A stretch of 64,000 nt of DNA from the NCBI GenBank assembly GCA_964036315.1, contig OZ038480.1:8383703-8447702 (forward strand). The letters are read 5' to 3'. The position numbers and the translations under genes are program-made. Below the pieces are notes generated by a model. The model worked only from the letters and a program-made list of their open reading frames with translations, had not been told where the DNA came from and ran no database searches. Within the stretch, counting starts at the first letter, position 1, and each line of letters begins with the position of its first letter. The DNA is from Acanthosepion esculentum. Lineage: Eukaryota; Mollusca; Cephalopoda; Sepiida; Sepiidae. Shown here in pieces: positions 41,998 to 53,471 of this stretch.

Positions 41998-42005
<8 letters not shown>
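41876..42005. repeat. 130-bp palindrome
   Basis: Left arm TATAAAAGTGAACATTGAAG... and right arm ...CTTCAATGTTCACTTTTATA are complementary over about 56 bp with few mismatches; the inner TGCTAGA/TCTAGCA closes on an 18-bp loop. Half-copies occur at 14545-14585 and 63090-63140. Confidence 0.9.
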
Positions 42006-42055
<50 letters not shown>

Positions 42056-42077
42056 AGTGTGTGTGTGTGTGTGTGTA
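42003..42077. repeat. (TA)n(GT)n microsatellite
   Basis: TA to 42040, then GT to 42077. Confidence 0.95.
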
Positions 42078-42089
42078 AGATAAACATGT

Positions 42090-42757
42090 CTTTGTTCTAT
42101 TTATTGAAAGATCAAATATTTTTACTGAATTTTCTTTTTAAGCTAAATATTCTGTTGTGATAAGGTAAAGATAATATCGATGAAAATAGAAACACTTTAT
42201 TACTCTATTACGTTAATGGTTTCATTAGAGTTTTTATCACTTATATTACAAAAAGGAAAAATTACAATGATATATTACAGATCATATTATAAAAAACAGG
42301 CAGACATTTTTCTTACTTGATTACCCACCGATTACATTATTGAAATTTAAACAGATCTTTCCTTTCATCTTTTCATGCTTATATTAATTAAAGTTCAGCT
42401 TTTCTTTAATCTCTTTATAATCACAATCATGTCAGTTAAAATACTTCTTCCATGAGATTACTTAGCGAATATATTAACGATAATAAAACTATTTCCATGA
42501 TTTGATATCCGAAAGATTCAATTTATAAAAGGATTAGCATATTTTTATTCATTAATGAAATGTAAAAAAAAAATAATATTTTAATAATTATATTAAAACG
42601 AAAACAGATATTAAAAAATATAAGTAGTTTTAGGATTTCCTTCCTAACGATTATATATTAACTGAACATCATTCATTTTAGCACAAACCTAGTTTAGTTT
42701 AAAGACAGGAAAATATACCGTTGCTCATGTCTTAACGTTGATATATTAATAAAAAGT
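42090..42757. repeat. Degenerate satellite, block 3
   Basis: Same word order as blocks 1 and 2 (ATTGAAAGATCAAATATTTTT, TTTAATCTCTTTATAATC, AGCGAATATATTAACGATAA), very diverged. Confidence 0.5.
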
Positions 42758-43074
42758 ATGTGTAATTTAGCAGCAACTTTTCTTTTAATTACACATATTT
42801 TAAACTACATGTTCCCGCAGCTTTATATGATACCAACACCGGGGATTACAAAGAATATCTTGTTAAACGACAAATTGATTTTGCCAAAAAATAATATTAA
42901 CCTCCTAAATATTGCTTCTAAACATATACAAAACGGACAATATTTATTTCAATATAATTTTCAAATAAAAAGTCTCATTAGAAAATATGAGAAAATTCAA
43001 AAGAGAATATGCAGGACGATGTTGTCTTTGACATTCAATACAACATGTTTAATAAAAGGTAGTAAATGATGATT
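42758..43074. other. Unrecognised 103-codon frame between satellite blocks
   Basis: The plus-strand frame 42758-43069 is open but Asn/Ile/Leu-rich as AT-rich DNA tends to be. No motif, no conserved neighbour. Not called as a gene. Confidence 0.3.
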
Positions 43075-43240
43075 GGTATTTTTCGTTTGAGGATTAAATA
43101 TTATATAGAGAAAATACTTATTTGCTTTGATCTCTTAGCGGTTTTATATTAATGAAAAGACAAATATATATTTACTTCAATCTCTTAAGGATTATATATG
43201 AAAGTATAATTTTCAGGTGAATTTCTTCAGTAGCATTAAC
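43075..43240. repeat. Degenerate satellite, block 4
   Basis: Best-preserved period: TTTGATCTCTTA and TTCAATCTCTTA are 50 bp apart with AATGAAAAGACAAATAT between. Confidence 0.65.
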
Positions 43241-43257
43241 GTAATGAAAAAGAAGTA

Positions 43258-43455
43258 CAGTCAACGACTAAATCATTCGTACACCCATCAATTTTGAATA
43301 TTTTTTCCATTTCTCAGAACCTAATTCTCGCTTAATGCCAGGTGTTTTTTATAAGTTACTAAGCACAAAAAAAGGAATATAAAACCCAATTTTCAGAACA
43401 ATACAACAACTTTGACAGCGAAAAATGCAAAATAAAGAAAGACAAAATTATTCGT
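43258..43455. mobile_element. Tc1-like element end fragment
   Basis: TACAGTCAACGACTAAATCA and TTCGTACACCC at 43257-43296, with ATTCGTACAGTATG at 43450, resemble Tc1 terminal repeats (CAGT...TTCGTACACCC). No transposase frame remains. Confidence 0.45.
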
Positions 43456-43671
43456 ACAGTATGAAAGATAGAAAAAATTTAACAATTTCACAATATTAAT
43501 TGGTAGTAGCATGGCTTCTTATCATAATAACTTGTTTGTGATGACATTTGAACAAGTCTTTTCAAGGGCTTTTCTTTCATTCTTCAAAGGTTGCACATTA
43601 TAATTCCCGGATAAATTGGCACTTAACTAAGTATAGTAATAGCATAATATATATATATAGAAAAATAGAAC

Positions 43672-43673
<2 letters not shown>
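43456..43673. other. Intergenic, no gene seen
   Basis: A frame at 43548-43781 runs into TA repeats and is not supported. Confidence 0.4.

Positions 43674-43723
<50 letters not shown>
43674..43723. repeat. (TA)n
   Basis: About 24 TA units, followed by ACAGTGACACGCATAAGTAT, a Tc1-like terminal-repeat fragment. Confidence 0.9.
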
Positions 43724-43726
<3 letters not shown>

Positions 43727-43849
43727 TGACACGCATAAGTATTGGATACATGTTGTTTTCTGTTATAACCCTAGTTTATGATCGCCATTTTGCCTGATAT
43801 TTTGTAAGTAATATCTCGTAAAGTTGTTTTAGTTGGATGTGGATGTAAT

Positions 43850-45158
43850 ATATAATTATTTATTTAAAAATTATTACATAAATATGTTATAAAATCACTA
43901 GAAAAATAGCCATTTTGTTTCAACACCTCTGGTGTCTTATCAAGTGATGATGTTGAATGTAGAATAAAGGGTTTTAAAAGGTTCAAATTAATTAACCACC
44001 CCTCGCAAGGGGAACCACTGTTACATAACCTGGAATGACAAGTATATGAGAATTCAAAAAGCTTGACAACGAAGTAAGGTTATAATAGCTATTAAATGCT
44101 TTAAAGTTGGGGTTATACTAAAATAGAATTTATTCTAACCAATAAGTATTAAATTATATGATAAAATTTGAAATTAAAATAAAAAATAAAAAATTACCCA
44201 TTTTAAAATCTCAATTTAATCTCTATTAAGTTTAAAATTATAAAATTACTGAGGAAAAAAGACAAAATACATATGTTATTCTATTTATTTTGTTTTCAAT
44301 GAAATTACGTTAGAATAGACGTTAAGATCGACTCCTCTTAACTTCATGACAATATGGATACATTTGAATTTCAAGTATAGGGATGGGGGGTGATGATATC
44401 TTGCGAAAAACATACATACACACTCAGATTATAATACATAAGCACCCAGACATATTTAGATATATACACACAAAAGAAGTGACGAGACAGGAAAGATCTC
44501 CACGACCCTTTACAAAAAACAAAACAAAAAAACAAATCAGAACACACACATACATATACAATTAAATGCGCATGCAAGTTTCTATACACATAGACGCCAA
44601 TAAATACATGTACATACACCCACATTCATTGACCTAGACAGTCCGATACAACAACCAAGAAATATTTAAGACTGAAAGTGTTATTAAACGAATTCAACTA
44701 CTTATTAAAATATAACTTATACGGGCAAATATACATAGATAAAAATGGTAAAATAGAACAGAGAAACAAAGAATAGGGAAAGAAATGACATTAAAACAGA
44801 TACATACGTATAAAAATAACATAATCTAAAATATAAAAAACGAAAATTCCAAACATACAAATATATATAAAAATATATATTTTTTATATATGGCTATATA
44901 CGCCTTATTATACTTTAGCTGAATGAAAATAAGAACTACCTACAGATATATGTGTACAGTGTACACACATTCATTACTACAGATAGAAGCAGAGAATAGC
45001 CGACCTATCGATAAATACATAGACACATATATACACATACACACATATATATCTACACTTATACACATATACGCATATGCATATATAGACATACCGAAGC
45101 AAGCATAAATATATCAACCCACACAGCAACGTAAAAAGTAAACAAACCAAATTTAAAT
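43850..45158 (+). repeat. 1.3-kb repeat W, left copy of a large inverted pair
   Basis: Nearly the reverse complement of 53887-55214. Landmarks: AATTAACCACCCCTCGCAAG, AAGAAGTGACGAGACAGGAA, CAAGAAATATTTAAGACTGA, ATATGTGTACAGTGTACACA, TCAACCCACACAGCAA. No coding frame of note. Its outer end reads CAACACCTCTGGTGTCTTAT, the inverse of a hairpin-plus-GAAAC motif. Possibly a PLE terminal repeat. Confidence 0.85.
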
Positions 45159-45202
45159 ATACATACATACATACACATACATACAAATACACACACATAT
45201 AT

Positions 45203-45260
<58 letters not shown>

Positions 45261-45407
45261 AATATATCCATGTAAACATATACGTATATAAACTAAACAT
45301 ATAAACATACATATATACAAACACATATACGAACACACGCATATATAAAAAACATACAAAAGTAAATTTAAACATACCTATATAAACATAGATACGCACT
45401 TACACAT

Positions 45408-45443
<36 letters not shown>

Positions 45444-45714
45444 GAATATATATACATAAACCTACACATAATCTAACAATATTATCTTATTGACGATAAA
45501 GTACAGTAGAAGTCCATAATAATTTTTTAAATGTAACAATACACAGTTGTCGCTTAAGTCTATAAGCAATTAAAAATCCTTATCAAACAAAAGTAGATTT
45601 TAGTTAGTATTGATGATACATGCCAAGACACTAAGATATAAATACATATACATAATGAAGACATACGAACATACATCCACATATACAAATATATAATCAT
45701 GCATAAATACTTCA
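45159..45714. repeat. TA/CA-rich microsatellite region
   Basis: Includes (TA)n at 45215-45249 and 45411-45438 and long ATACATACA/ACATATAC low-complexity stretches. Tyr/Ile/Val/Cys-rich open frames on the minus strand are artefacts. Confidence 0.8.
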
Positions 45715-46758
45715 CTTTCAGAAAGTGGATATTATCATGAATTGCTGAAATTCTGTTCTGATCTACAAGGATGAACAGTGGACCAAAAAGTCTTGCAACG
45801 ATAATTTTGACATTTCAATGGGTTCCTTGGATTCTGCAGAAGCTCCTGACCTGGTTGGATTATTTCTTTCGTACAATTTAAGTGCCTTTGATTGTCTACA
45901 TTCTAATAGTGTAGGATTATATAGAGATGATGGCTTATTAGTTGTTCAAAACTCCACTAAAATTAAGGTAGACCGTATTAGGAAAATGATCCATAGGGTA
46001 TTTAAGGATTTAGGTCTTAGGACTATAGTTACAACTAACGTGAAACAAGTAAATTTTCTGGACGTCACTCTAGACCTTACTAGCAACACTTTCCAACCAT
46101 ATGTGAAGGTTAATTCCAACCCAATATACGTGCATCCAAATTCCAACCATCCCCTCTTCAGTTATCAAACACATACCCTCCACCATTGGATTTAGGATTA
46201 GTACTAACTCTTCTAACAAAGATGTTTTTAATAAACATCGTGATTTTTTCAATTCTGCACTCAAAAATAGTGGATACAAAGATACCACTATTCAATATAG
46301 AAACACGGTTAACTGCAACCATAATAAGAAAAGAAGATCTAGAAAGATCATCTGGTTTACTCCCTCTTTCAATATAATGGTTAAAACTAAATTAGGACGT
46401 GTATTTCTAAACCTCATCAAGAAACATTTCCCCAACCCAGAAACTAACCCACTTAGAATATTTAATCCTAATACCCTTAAATTAAGCTATAGTTGTGCGA
46501 ATAACCTATAGAAAATAATTAAAAAACATAACAACAGAGTCTTTAACAAGTACAGGGACTCAAAAAACTTGATTACTCACCAGGTTGCAAGCAGCATTAC
46601 AAAGTATAATGACACGAATAACAACTTATGCAATTGTAGGAATCCAAATAATTGTCCACTACAGAATAATTGTATGACTAGTTCTGTAGTTTATCTTAGT
46701 ACAATCTCTACACTAGAAAACCCAAATATAAAAACATTTTACTTTGGTAGTACCATGA
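45715..46758 (+). pseudogene. Penelope-like element, YRDD-type RT C-terminal half plus zinc/GIY-YIG start
   Basis: Opens with NFDISMGSLDSAEAPDLVGL, then VGLYRDDGLLV, an RT motif C of YRDD form, and KQVNFLDVTLDL. After a frameshift at 46143: NSGYKDTTIQYRN, KIIWFTPSFN, KTKLGRVFLNLIKKHFP, a TAG at about 46507, then a Cys cluster (CNCRNPNNCPLQNNC) and the start of a GIY-YIG domain (TFYFGST). The frame ends where it collides tail to tail with a Copia element at about 46755-46760. Clearly a different PLE lineage from the YVDD copy at 38.3 kb. Confidence 0.85.
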
Positions 46759-49569
46759 ATCCAGCCCATATAGTGACTTTTCGAGTTTCCATACATAATT
46801 GTCACCATTTTTAAAACCTTCTGGCGGTTTTATGTATATTTCATAGTCAATCGGTGCATTCAAATATGCTCCTTTGACTTCCATATGGTGTATATCCATG
46901 CCAAAATGCGCAGCCATTTGCATTAAAATTCTTATTGTTGTCACGTTTGTTGTTGGACTGAATGTTTCTACACAATCTTCCCCGTTATCTTCGAAAATCC
47001 TTTAGCTACAAAACGCGCCTTATACACTGGCGAACCATCCTCAGTTCGTTTTACAGTATAAACTCAACGGCTGCCGATAATATTTTTATCATCCGGGGCT
47101 TTTGTCAATTCAAAAGTATCATTTGATACTAAAGATTCCATTTCTTTTTGCATAGCGGCTATCCATCGTTTGAAATTATCAGAATTTATGGCTTCTTGAT
47201 AGTTCTTCGGGATACATTGCACTGAATAGGAACAGTCAATGTCACAGATATTACAGGGATCCATTCCAAAATAGCCTGGCTTTCTTCTAATTCTGGTTGG
47301 ATAACGCGGAATTTGTCCCCCCCTCATTAGTTGTATTTTCTTTTAATTCAAGGTTTGCGTCTGATTTTTCCTCGTCTATATCGTCTGATATAACACCTTC
47401 CTCTAATTGTGGATCCTGAACGGGTTTTCTATTTATAGGCCTTATCTCATAATTATGCCATCCTGGTTCATGTGGGACCAGCGCCTCACAATTAATATTC
47501 TTTTCCTCGGGATCCTTTACTTGCTCAAAGGAATCGGTAAATCTGACGCATCTTATTTTCCTTATTATTTTACTTTCTGGAAAATAAATCATATAGGCCG
47601 GACTTGATTTGTCATAGCCAATAAATATGTCTCGTTCACTTTTTGGATCAAGTTTTGCCCTGTGGTCGACATATGTGTAGCAAATTGTTCCAAAGATATG
47701 CATACAACTTATGTTGGGTTTATAATTCGTATAAGCCTCGTAGGGAGTCCTTTTAAGGTTACCATTATAGCAACAGTTTCTTCTATATACGGCGGTATTT
47801 AATGCATAGACCCACAGATTTTGGGTAACTTAGATTCTATTAGCAAACATCTAGCCATTTCGAAAAGCGTCCGCCAACTACGTTCAGCGATTCCATTCTG
47901 GTGCGGCGAATAGGGGCTGGTCCTCTCATGTTTAATGCCTTCATTTATTAGGAGGTCTTCGTAATCATCAGAAGTAAATTCTCCACCATTATCTATTCTA
48001 ATTATTTTCACTTTTCCATAAGGTGAAATATCAGATAAATACATTTTTGTAGCTTGTAAGGTATCAGATTTGTTTTTCAGAAAATATATCATAAGTCCTG
48101 AATATTCGTCCACAAAGTTTAATACATATGCATAAGTGACTATACCCATTGGTGAAATTGGACCCGCTAAGTCGCAATAAACTCTGAACAAGATATCTGT
48201 TGATTTTGGGATTCGATCCCTATTTCTATACTTTGTCATTTTTCCTTTAATACATGTGTCACAATGTTGTAAGTCCTTTGAAGATGTAATTTTCATTCCA
48301 GTAACGTGTTCTTGTAATTTTTTAACATCCGAACTATTACAGTGACCTAATATTTTATGCCAAGTCGCTAAGTCGTGGGTGGCTGTTTTCACAGATTTAA
48401 TACTTTTCAAATAATACAAACGTCCATTTTGTTGTATATTAAATTCAGTTCCGTCTGAGTATATTAACTTTGCATTGACTCGGTGAAAATTAACTTTAAC
48501 ACCAGTTTTAACAGCGAACTGACATATTTTGTTTAAATTTAGGGATTTATAAAACCCTTTTTAATAAACAATTACAAATATTTCCATTAGTATCTCGTAC
48601 ATAAATACAGGGATCGCCTCTTTTTAAAACTAAATTGTTAGCTCTAGTTCCGTCTACCAACTCTATAAAATGGTTATCAGTTTCGAAATAGCGGTCAAAA
48701 TTAATAAATTTTGTTTTATCTTTAATTACACGATTTGTTGCACCCGTATCGACTAGGTAAGAATTATTATTATTGGGTATAATATCCAACTCAAAGGAAA
48801 AAGGCATATGTTCGCTCATTCGAAAAAGCTTTTACATTTTTACAAAAATCACTCCTTTTATAAAACTGACATTTCGCACGTATATGCCCGACTTTACCAC
48901 AACGAAAACAGATGATATTTGATTTTCTATTATTATTATTATTATTATTATTCTTGCTGTTGCTGTTGTTTTTAGGCCCCCTATTTTTAATATCATAATT
49001 CCTGGTCTGGTAGGTTGGTGCGATTACTTTTCTGAATTTGTTAAATGACGTCCTTAGTTGCATTACGTTTTTTTCTTGATTTGGGGAGTTGCACATTTTT
49101 TCAGTTTCTTCATAACTACGTAATGCGACTTTAAACTCAGTGAAAGTTAGACTTTTATCTTTTTGAGTTATGACTGTCGTGAATGCTTTAAATGTCAGTG
49201 GTAATCCCTTTAAAACCATGGCTATTAGCAGCCCATCTGAAATAGTCTCAGCGGCCATTTTTAATGCATTTGTGACATTCTCAGCCCGTATAATATAATC
49301 TGTTACGGATTCATTCACTCGTCTCCTTAACGCGGTTAGTTCAGTATATAAAGCAATAATTTTAGGCTTACCTTTTGGTAAGTAGTTTTCACGCAATATC
49401 TGTAGCTCTCGGCGTCTATTGTCCTTGGCTTCTCACATTATTAAAGACAAACTTCTGTCATCCAGGCATTGTATTAATTCAGCGAACACGGTCACATTTC
49501 TTTCCATAAAATCATCGTCTTTCTTCTGGTCATCTTGGCAAAGGATAATGTCCTGACGTTTTCGTATTC
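46759..49569 (-). pseudogene. Ty1/Copia gag-pol pseudogene, main part
   Basis: Minus strand, in order from 49569: gag capsid-like region (LKGLPLTFKAFTTVI), zinc knuckle CFRCGKVGHIRAKC (CX2CX4HX4C), protease YLVDTGATNRVIKD, integrase HHCC (TWHKILGHCN, CDTCIKGKM), integrase D,D-E core (VYCDLAGPIS, IRIDNGGEFTS, QNGIAERSWRTLFE), linker, RT start (FKRWIAAMQKEMESLVSND, HMEVKGAYLNAPIDYEIYI, KLEKSLYGL). It stops there: the YVDD active site, RNase H and 3' LTR are missing. Breaks include TGA at 49433-49435, a frameshift near 48815 and Trp-to-stop near 47067. The N-terminus continues beyond the inserted Gypsy element at 53370-53471. Confidence 0.92.
49565..49569. repeat. 5-bp target-site duplication, left (TATTC)
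   Basis: TATTC directly before the TGTTGTGG end of the Gypsy B LTR; repeated at 53370-53374. Confidence 0.9.
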
Positions 49570-49826
49570 TGTTGTGGAGCTATTTCGCAGTGGAGGCTTG
49601 TATTTGTACTAAAATCGGTCCTAAATAAGTTCGACGTACCAAACGTTAGGAACTTGATATAATAGGTATTACGCGGAGTAATCTTGTGGTCGCTGACTCC
49701 TTTCGTATTCGACTAACTGTCGACTACTGTCGTCCGACATCGACTGACCCTTGTTCCTCTTACTACTACTTATATAAGGTGGGAGAGTCTAATAACTATA
49801 GAATAGGTGTGTTTTACCATACCACC
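49570..49826 (-). repeat. Gypsy B 3' LTR
   Basis: Begins TGTTGTGGAGC on the plus strand; the other end is damaged (TTTTACCATACCACC). On the minus strand a purine-rich AGTAGGGGGTGG run just upstream is the candidate polypurine tract. Confidence 0.9.
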
Positions 49827-49918
49827 CCCTACTAAAACTTTACTCCGTAGGAGTAAAACAGTTTTCTTTATTTTTTATTTTTTTACAGGAAATATGAAGA
49901 AAAAACAAAAAAAAACCT

Positions 49919-52322
49919 TCATTTTTTTAGCAACATCGTAGCGTATCTCCTACGTTTTGGATCCACTTTTAAATGATCAGTTGCCTTTCTTTTTCTCCTG
50001 GATCGGCGTACCTCAGGTAAAATCGTTGCTGGCGTTATTAGATCAAACGTATCGAAAATCACCTCCATAGGATTTTCTTCCGCGGGATCGCTGTCAACCA
50101 CGTCTGAAGAGCGTCGTCTGATCTGGTTAATGTGCCGTCTGCACGTGAATTTTTCACCTTTCACGAAGTACATCATGTTGCCAATCCGCTTTTCTATTTT
50201 TCCAATCTCCCAGAATGATTTATTCTGTTTATAGACCTTAAAGTATACTTTTTCACCAGGATTGTATTTTTTGACTTGAATAAATTTTTCTCTATCTGGC
50301 TTTGTCTTTTTTGGTAGTAATTTGCCGAAGACAGATCGTACCCGACGTGCAAACATCACCTCGGCTGGCGATTGTGAGGCTGGTGTTCCGTTATTTGGGG
50401 TAATTCTGTATACCTGTAGAAACTTGTGTAGGGCTTCATCTGCAGGTATTTCCCTAGCTTTCTTTAGAGCTCTTTTTAGGGTGTCCACAATTTTTTCAGC
50501 TAACCCGTTCGATCTTGGGTGATATGGAGCTGTGGTAACATGTTCGACATTGTATTCCTTGCAGAAATCTTTAAATTGTTCGGACGTAAATTGACTTCCG
50601 TTGTCCGTCACAATTGTGTCTACTACACCAAACCTTGCGAACAATTCCAGCAGTAAGTTTTTAGTACTTTGCGTCGTCGGTTTTCTTATCCTTTGTATCT
50701 CAGGCCATTTCGAAAAACTATCCACTACTATGATGTAATGGTATCCATTCAGTGGACCTGCGAAATCCACATGTAACCTAGACCATGGTAGGTCTGTTTT
50801 TGGCCAGGGATTAAATTTTATTGGGGGTGCCTTTGCAGGTAAAGCACAGCCTTTACATTTTGCCACTGTTCTCAATGTCTCTGTCCATATTCGGCCAATA
50901 TACAAGACTTCGCATTAGGCTCTTCATCCTAGTGCTGCCCGGATGACCGGTATGAAAATCCTTTAGTATTTGCTTTTGCAGTGTGTATGGAATCACCACA
51001 CGTTCTCTGTATAACAATACTGTATCGTAAAGCGAAAAAACATTTGTTGTGTACTGATCCCTCTCGGCTATTTTTTCTTTTATTTTCAAGATATACTTGT
51101 CCCTGGTAGCTTCTTCTTTTATTTTTTCTAGAGTTACCGGAAGTTCCCGAACTGCATTACACACAGTAAATTTCAGCTCTTCTTCTGACTTCAGTGAGGC
51201 AATTATCGTGTCTTCTAATGGTTCGTTCATTTTAGGAATTAACCTGGAGAGCCCATCAGCGTAGCCCAATTTATTCGATGGTATGTACTCCATGCTGAAG
51301 TTATAATTTAGCAGTATTATACCCCATCACTGTAGTCGGTTGGCTGTATGCGTCGGCAAACCCTTCTTCGATCCCAAAATCGAAATTAGAGGCTTATGAT
51401 CAGTTTGTAGTTTAAAGTGTCGACCGTGGACAAAACGGTGAAATTTCGCTACTGCAAAGATTATTCCTAGCGCCTCTTTCTCTATCTGAGAGTAATTCTT
51501 CTCAGCTGGAAGTAGTGCTCTAGATGCATGTGCAATTGGTTTTACTTGACCATCTGTCATTTTGTGTAAGATGCATGCTCCTACTCCATACGCACTTGCG
51601 TCGCAAGCTACTACAATCTCTAAATCCGAGTTGTAATGAATTAAAAAAAATTCTGACGTTAACACTTCCTTTACCTTTTCAAATGCTTTCTAGCATTCAT
51701 TAGTCCACTTCCAGGGTTTTCCTTTCTTTAATAGTTCATTTAATGGTTCCCGCAGATCATACACTTTAGGGATGTATATTTGGTAATAATTAGCTAATCC
51801 CCAAAAACTTTGTAATGCGGTAATATCATTCGGAGGCGGCATGTCTTTTATAGCCGCTTCTCGCTCCGGGTCTGGCCTTCTACCATTCTTATCGATGATC
51901 TGCCCCAGATATTTTACTTTCTCCATAAAAAACTCGCATTTGCTTTCCTTGAGTTTAAATCCAAAATCCTGTATTCTTGAAACTACAGCATTTACATGTT
52001 CCACGTGTTCTGCTATACTTGTACTTCTCATGAGGATGTCGTCCAGATACGCTACGGCAAAATCCAGACCACCCAACATCGAATCCATTACTTGTTGGAA
52101 AATGGCGGGCACGACCTTAATCTCAAAAGGTAGACTGTTAAATTTATACAGACCCCGATGTGTGTTTATACACAAAAGTTTTGACGTTTCTTTTTCTACC
52201 GGTATTTGCAGATATGTGTCGCTGAGGTCTATCTTCGAAAATATTGTGACTTCATTAAGCTTCGCAAATATTTCTTCTGCTATTGGTAGAGGATAATTAT
52301 AGTCTTTGAGTGCCGTCTTCAC
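49919..52322 (-). pseudogene. Gypsy B pol (RT-RNaseH-integrase)
   Basis: RT: LKDYNYPLPIAEEIFAKLN, FSKIDLSDTYLQIPV, catalytic VAYLDDILM. RNase H: VVACDASAYGVGACILHK, QIEKEALGIIFAVAKF, LQTDHKPLI. Integrase: LVYWPNMDRDI, CKGCALPAKAPP, HVDFAGPLNGYHYIIVVDS, TDNGSQFTSEQF, YHPRSNGLAEK. C-terminus: basic RRSRRKRKATDHLK. Breaks are a stop before KAFEKVKE (about 51692), a stop near 51326 and a frameshift near 50880. Protease and the N-terminal RT are absent through a deletion whose junction is at 52322. Much better preserved than Gypsy A. Confidence 0.92.
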
Positions 52323-52830
52323 ATTGCTTATTCACATTGGCTGCGTACGTTATATAGTCTTGTTCATCATCTTTCATCGGATTCAAACATTTCCACCTCT
52401 TGTGGAACAGAGATGTCTTTTTACTAAATAATTCACTTAATATATTTACAGCCTCGGTATATGTCAACTCGCTAGTTTTTACCACGAGTGGCAGTCCTCG
52501 TTATACACGTCCGTATATTGTTTTATAATACTCCGAAAAAGTTATCTCTTCATCTGGACTGTACGTGAATATTTCAATTGAATTCCATATTGTATTCTCT
52601 GGGAAAGAATCATTTTGTAGATTTTTCTCTTTCCTCTGCTCAGTTATTTCCAGAATTTTGTTTTGAAACTCCCTATGCATCTGTTCCATTTTTTGTTGGA
52701 ATTGCATTTGTCTATTGAAGGTTTCCTCCTGTAACTGCATCTGGAATGTTGTTTGTGTTTCTAATATTTTCGTCTGTTGTTCCGACTGGAACTTAAAGAA
52801 TTCCCCGAATAGACTTTTTCATTCCTCCAT
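52323..52830 (-). pseudogene. Gypsy B gag, truncated
   Basis: From ATG 52830: MEE then a TGA (a Cys codon in the 5-kb copy), then KFQSEQQTKILE coiled coil, FNRQMQFQQKMEQ, IEIFTYSPDEEITF, EAVNILSELFSKKT and YITYAANVNKQC, where it is cut by the deletion that joins it to RT. A frameshift and deletion near 52490-52500 also separate the two gag frames. Confidence 0.85.
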
Positions 52831-53108
52831 CTTCGCAAAAAGTTTACACAATGTCTAAATACTGTAGAGGGGGGGGGGGTCCTACGAATTTACATTTCGT
52901 GACCTATTTGAGCAAACTGTATTATCGAGAAAAATATTTCTTTTCTCGATAGATTTTTCGTCACTAAGTTGGCGTCTTGGCTTGCGAGAAACTTTGCCAA
53001 ATTTTTAATTTTTTTTTTAAGTGTGAATCCGAGACTTTGTCGCTGAAGTTATTGTGGCGAGGGAATTTTTTCTTCCACCGTATGATTGCGAATGTTCGTC
53101 GCCAGAGT

Positions 53109-53369
53109 TGTTGTGGAGTTATTTCGCAGTGGAGGCTTGTATTTGTACTAAAATCGGTCCTAAATAAGTTCGACGTACCAAACGTTAGGAACTTGATATA
53201 ATAGGTATTACGCAGAGTAATCTTGTTGTGGTCGCTGACTACTTTCATATTTGACTAACTGTCGACTACTGTCGTCCGACATCGACTGACCCTCGTTCCT
53301 CTTACTACTCCTACTTATATTAGGTGGAAGAGTCTAATAACTATAGAATACGTGTGTTTCACCATAACA
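53109..53369 (-). repeat. Gypsy B 5' LTR (261 bp)
   Basis: TGTTGTGGAGTTATTTCGC to TGTTTCACCATAACA on the plus strand, flanked on the right by TATTC. Confidence 0.95.
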
Positions 53370-53471
53370 TATTCTAAGGTAGCCTAAGAATTTCGTTTCC
53401 CACAATAAATATCTGGACTGGTTTCCGTCAAAATACAGTCGTAACCTGGGTTCGTAACCACTGTTATACAT
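53370..53471 (-). pseudogene. Ty1/Copia gag N-terminus (continues across the Gypsy insertion)
   Basis: Minus-strand frame reads LYFDGNQSRYLLWETKFLGY up to the TATTC target site. It is in phase with the gag frame that resumes at 49569 once the Gypsy element and one TATTC are ignored. The nearest in-frame ATG (53471) lies within the last bases of the LTR. Confidence 0.85.

Larger units (their letters stand above)
49570..53369 (-). mobile_element. Ty3/Gypsy family B element, 3.8 kb, inserted in Copia gag
   Basis: Two LTRs of about 257-261 bp with TGTT...AACA ends, 5-bp TATTC duplication, gag and pol on the minus strand. Shorter than a typical 5-6 kb Gypsy because gag is fused directly to mid-RT. 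The leader next to the 5' LTR has a TGGCGACGAA candidate primer site. Confidence 0.95.

Noticed and set aside
42758..43069. 103-codon frame
   Set aside because: AT-driven composition, no motif, sandwiched in degenerate satellite.
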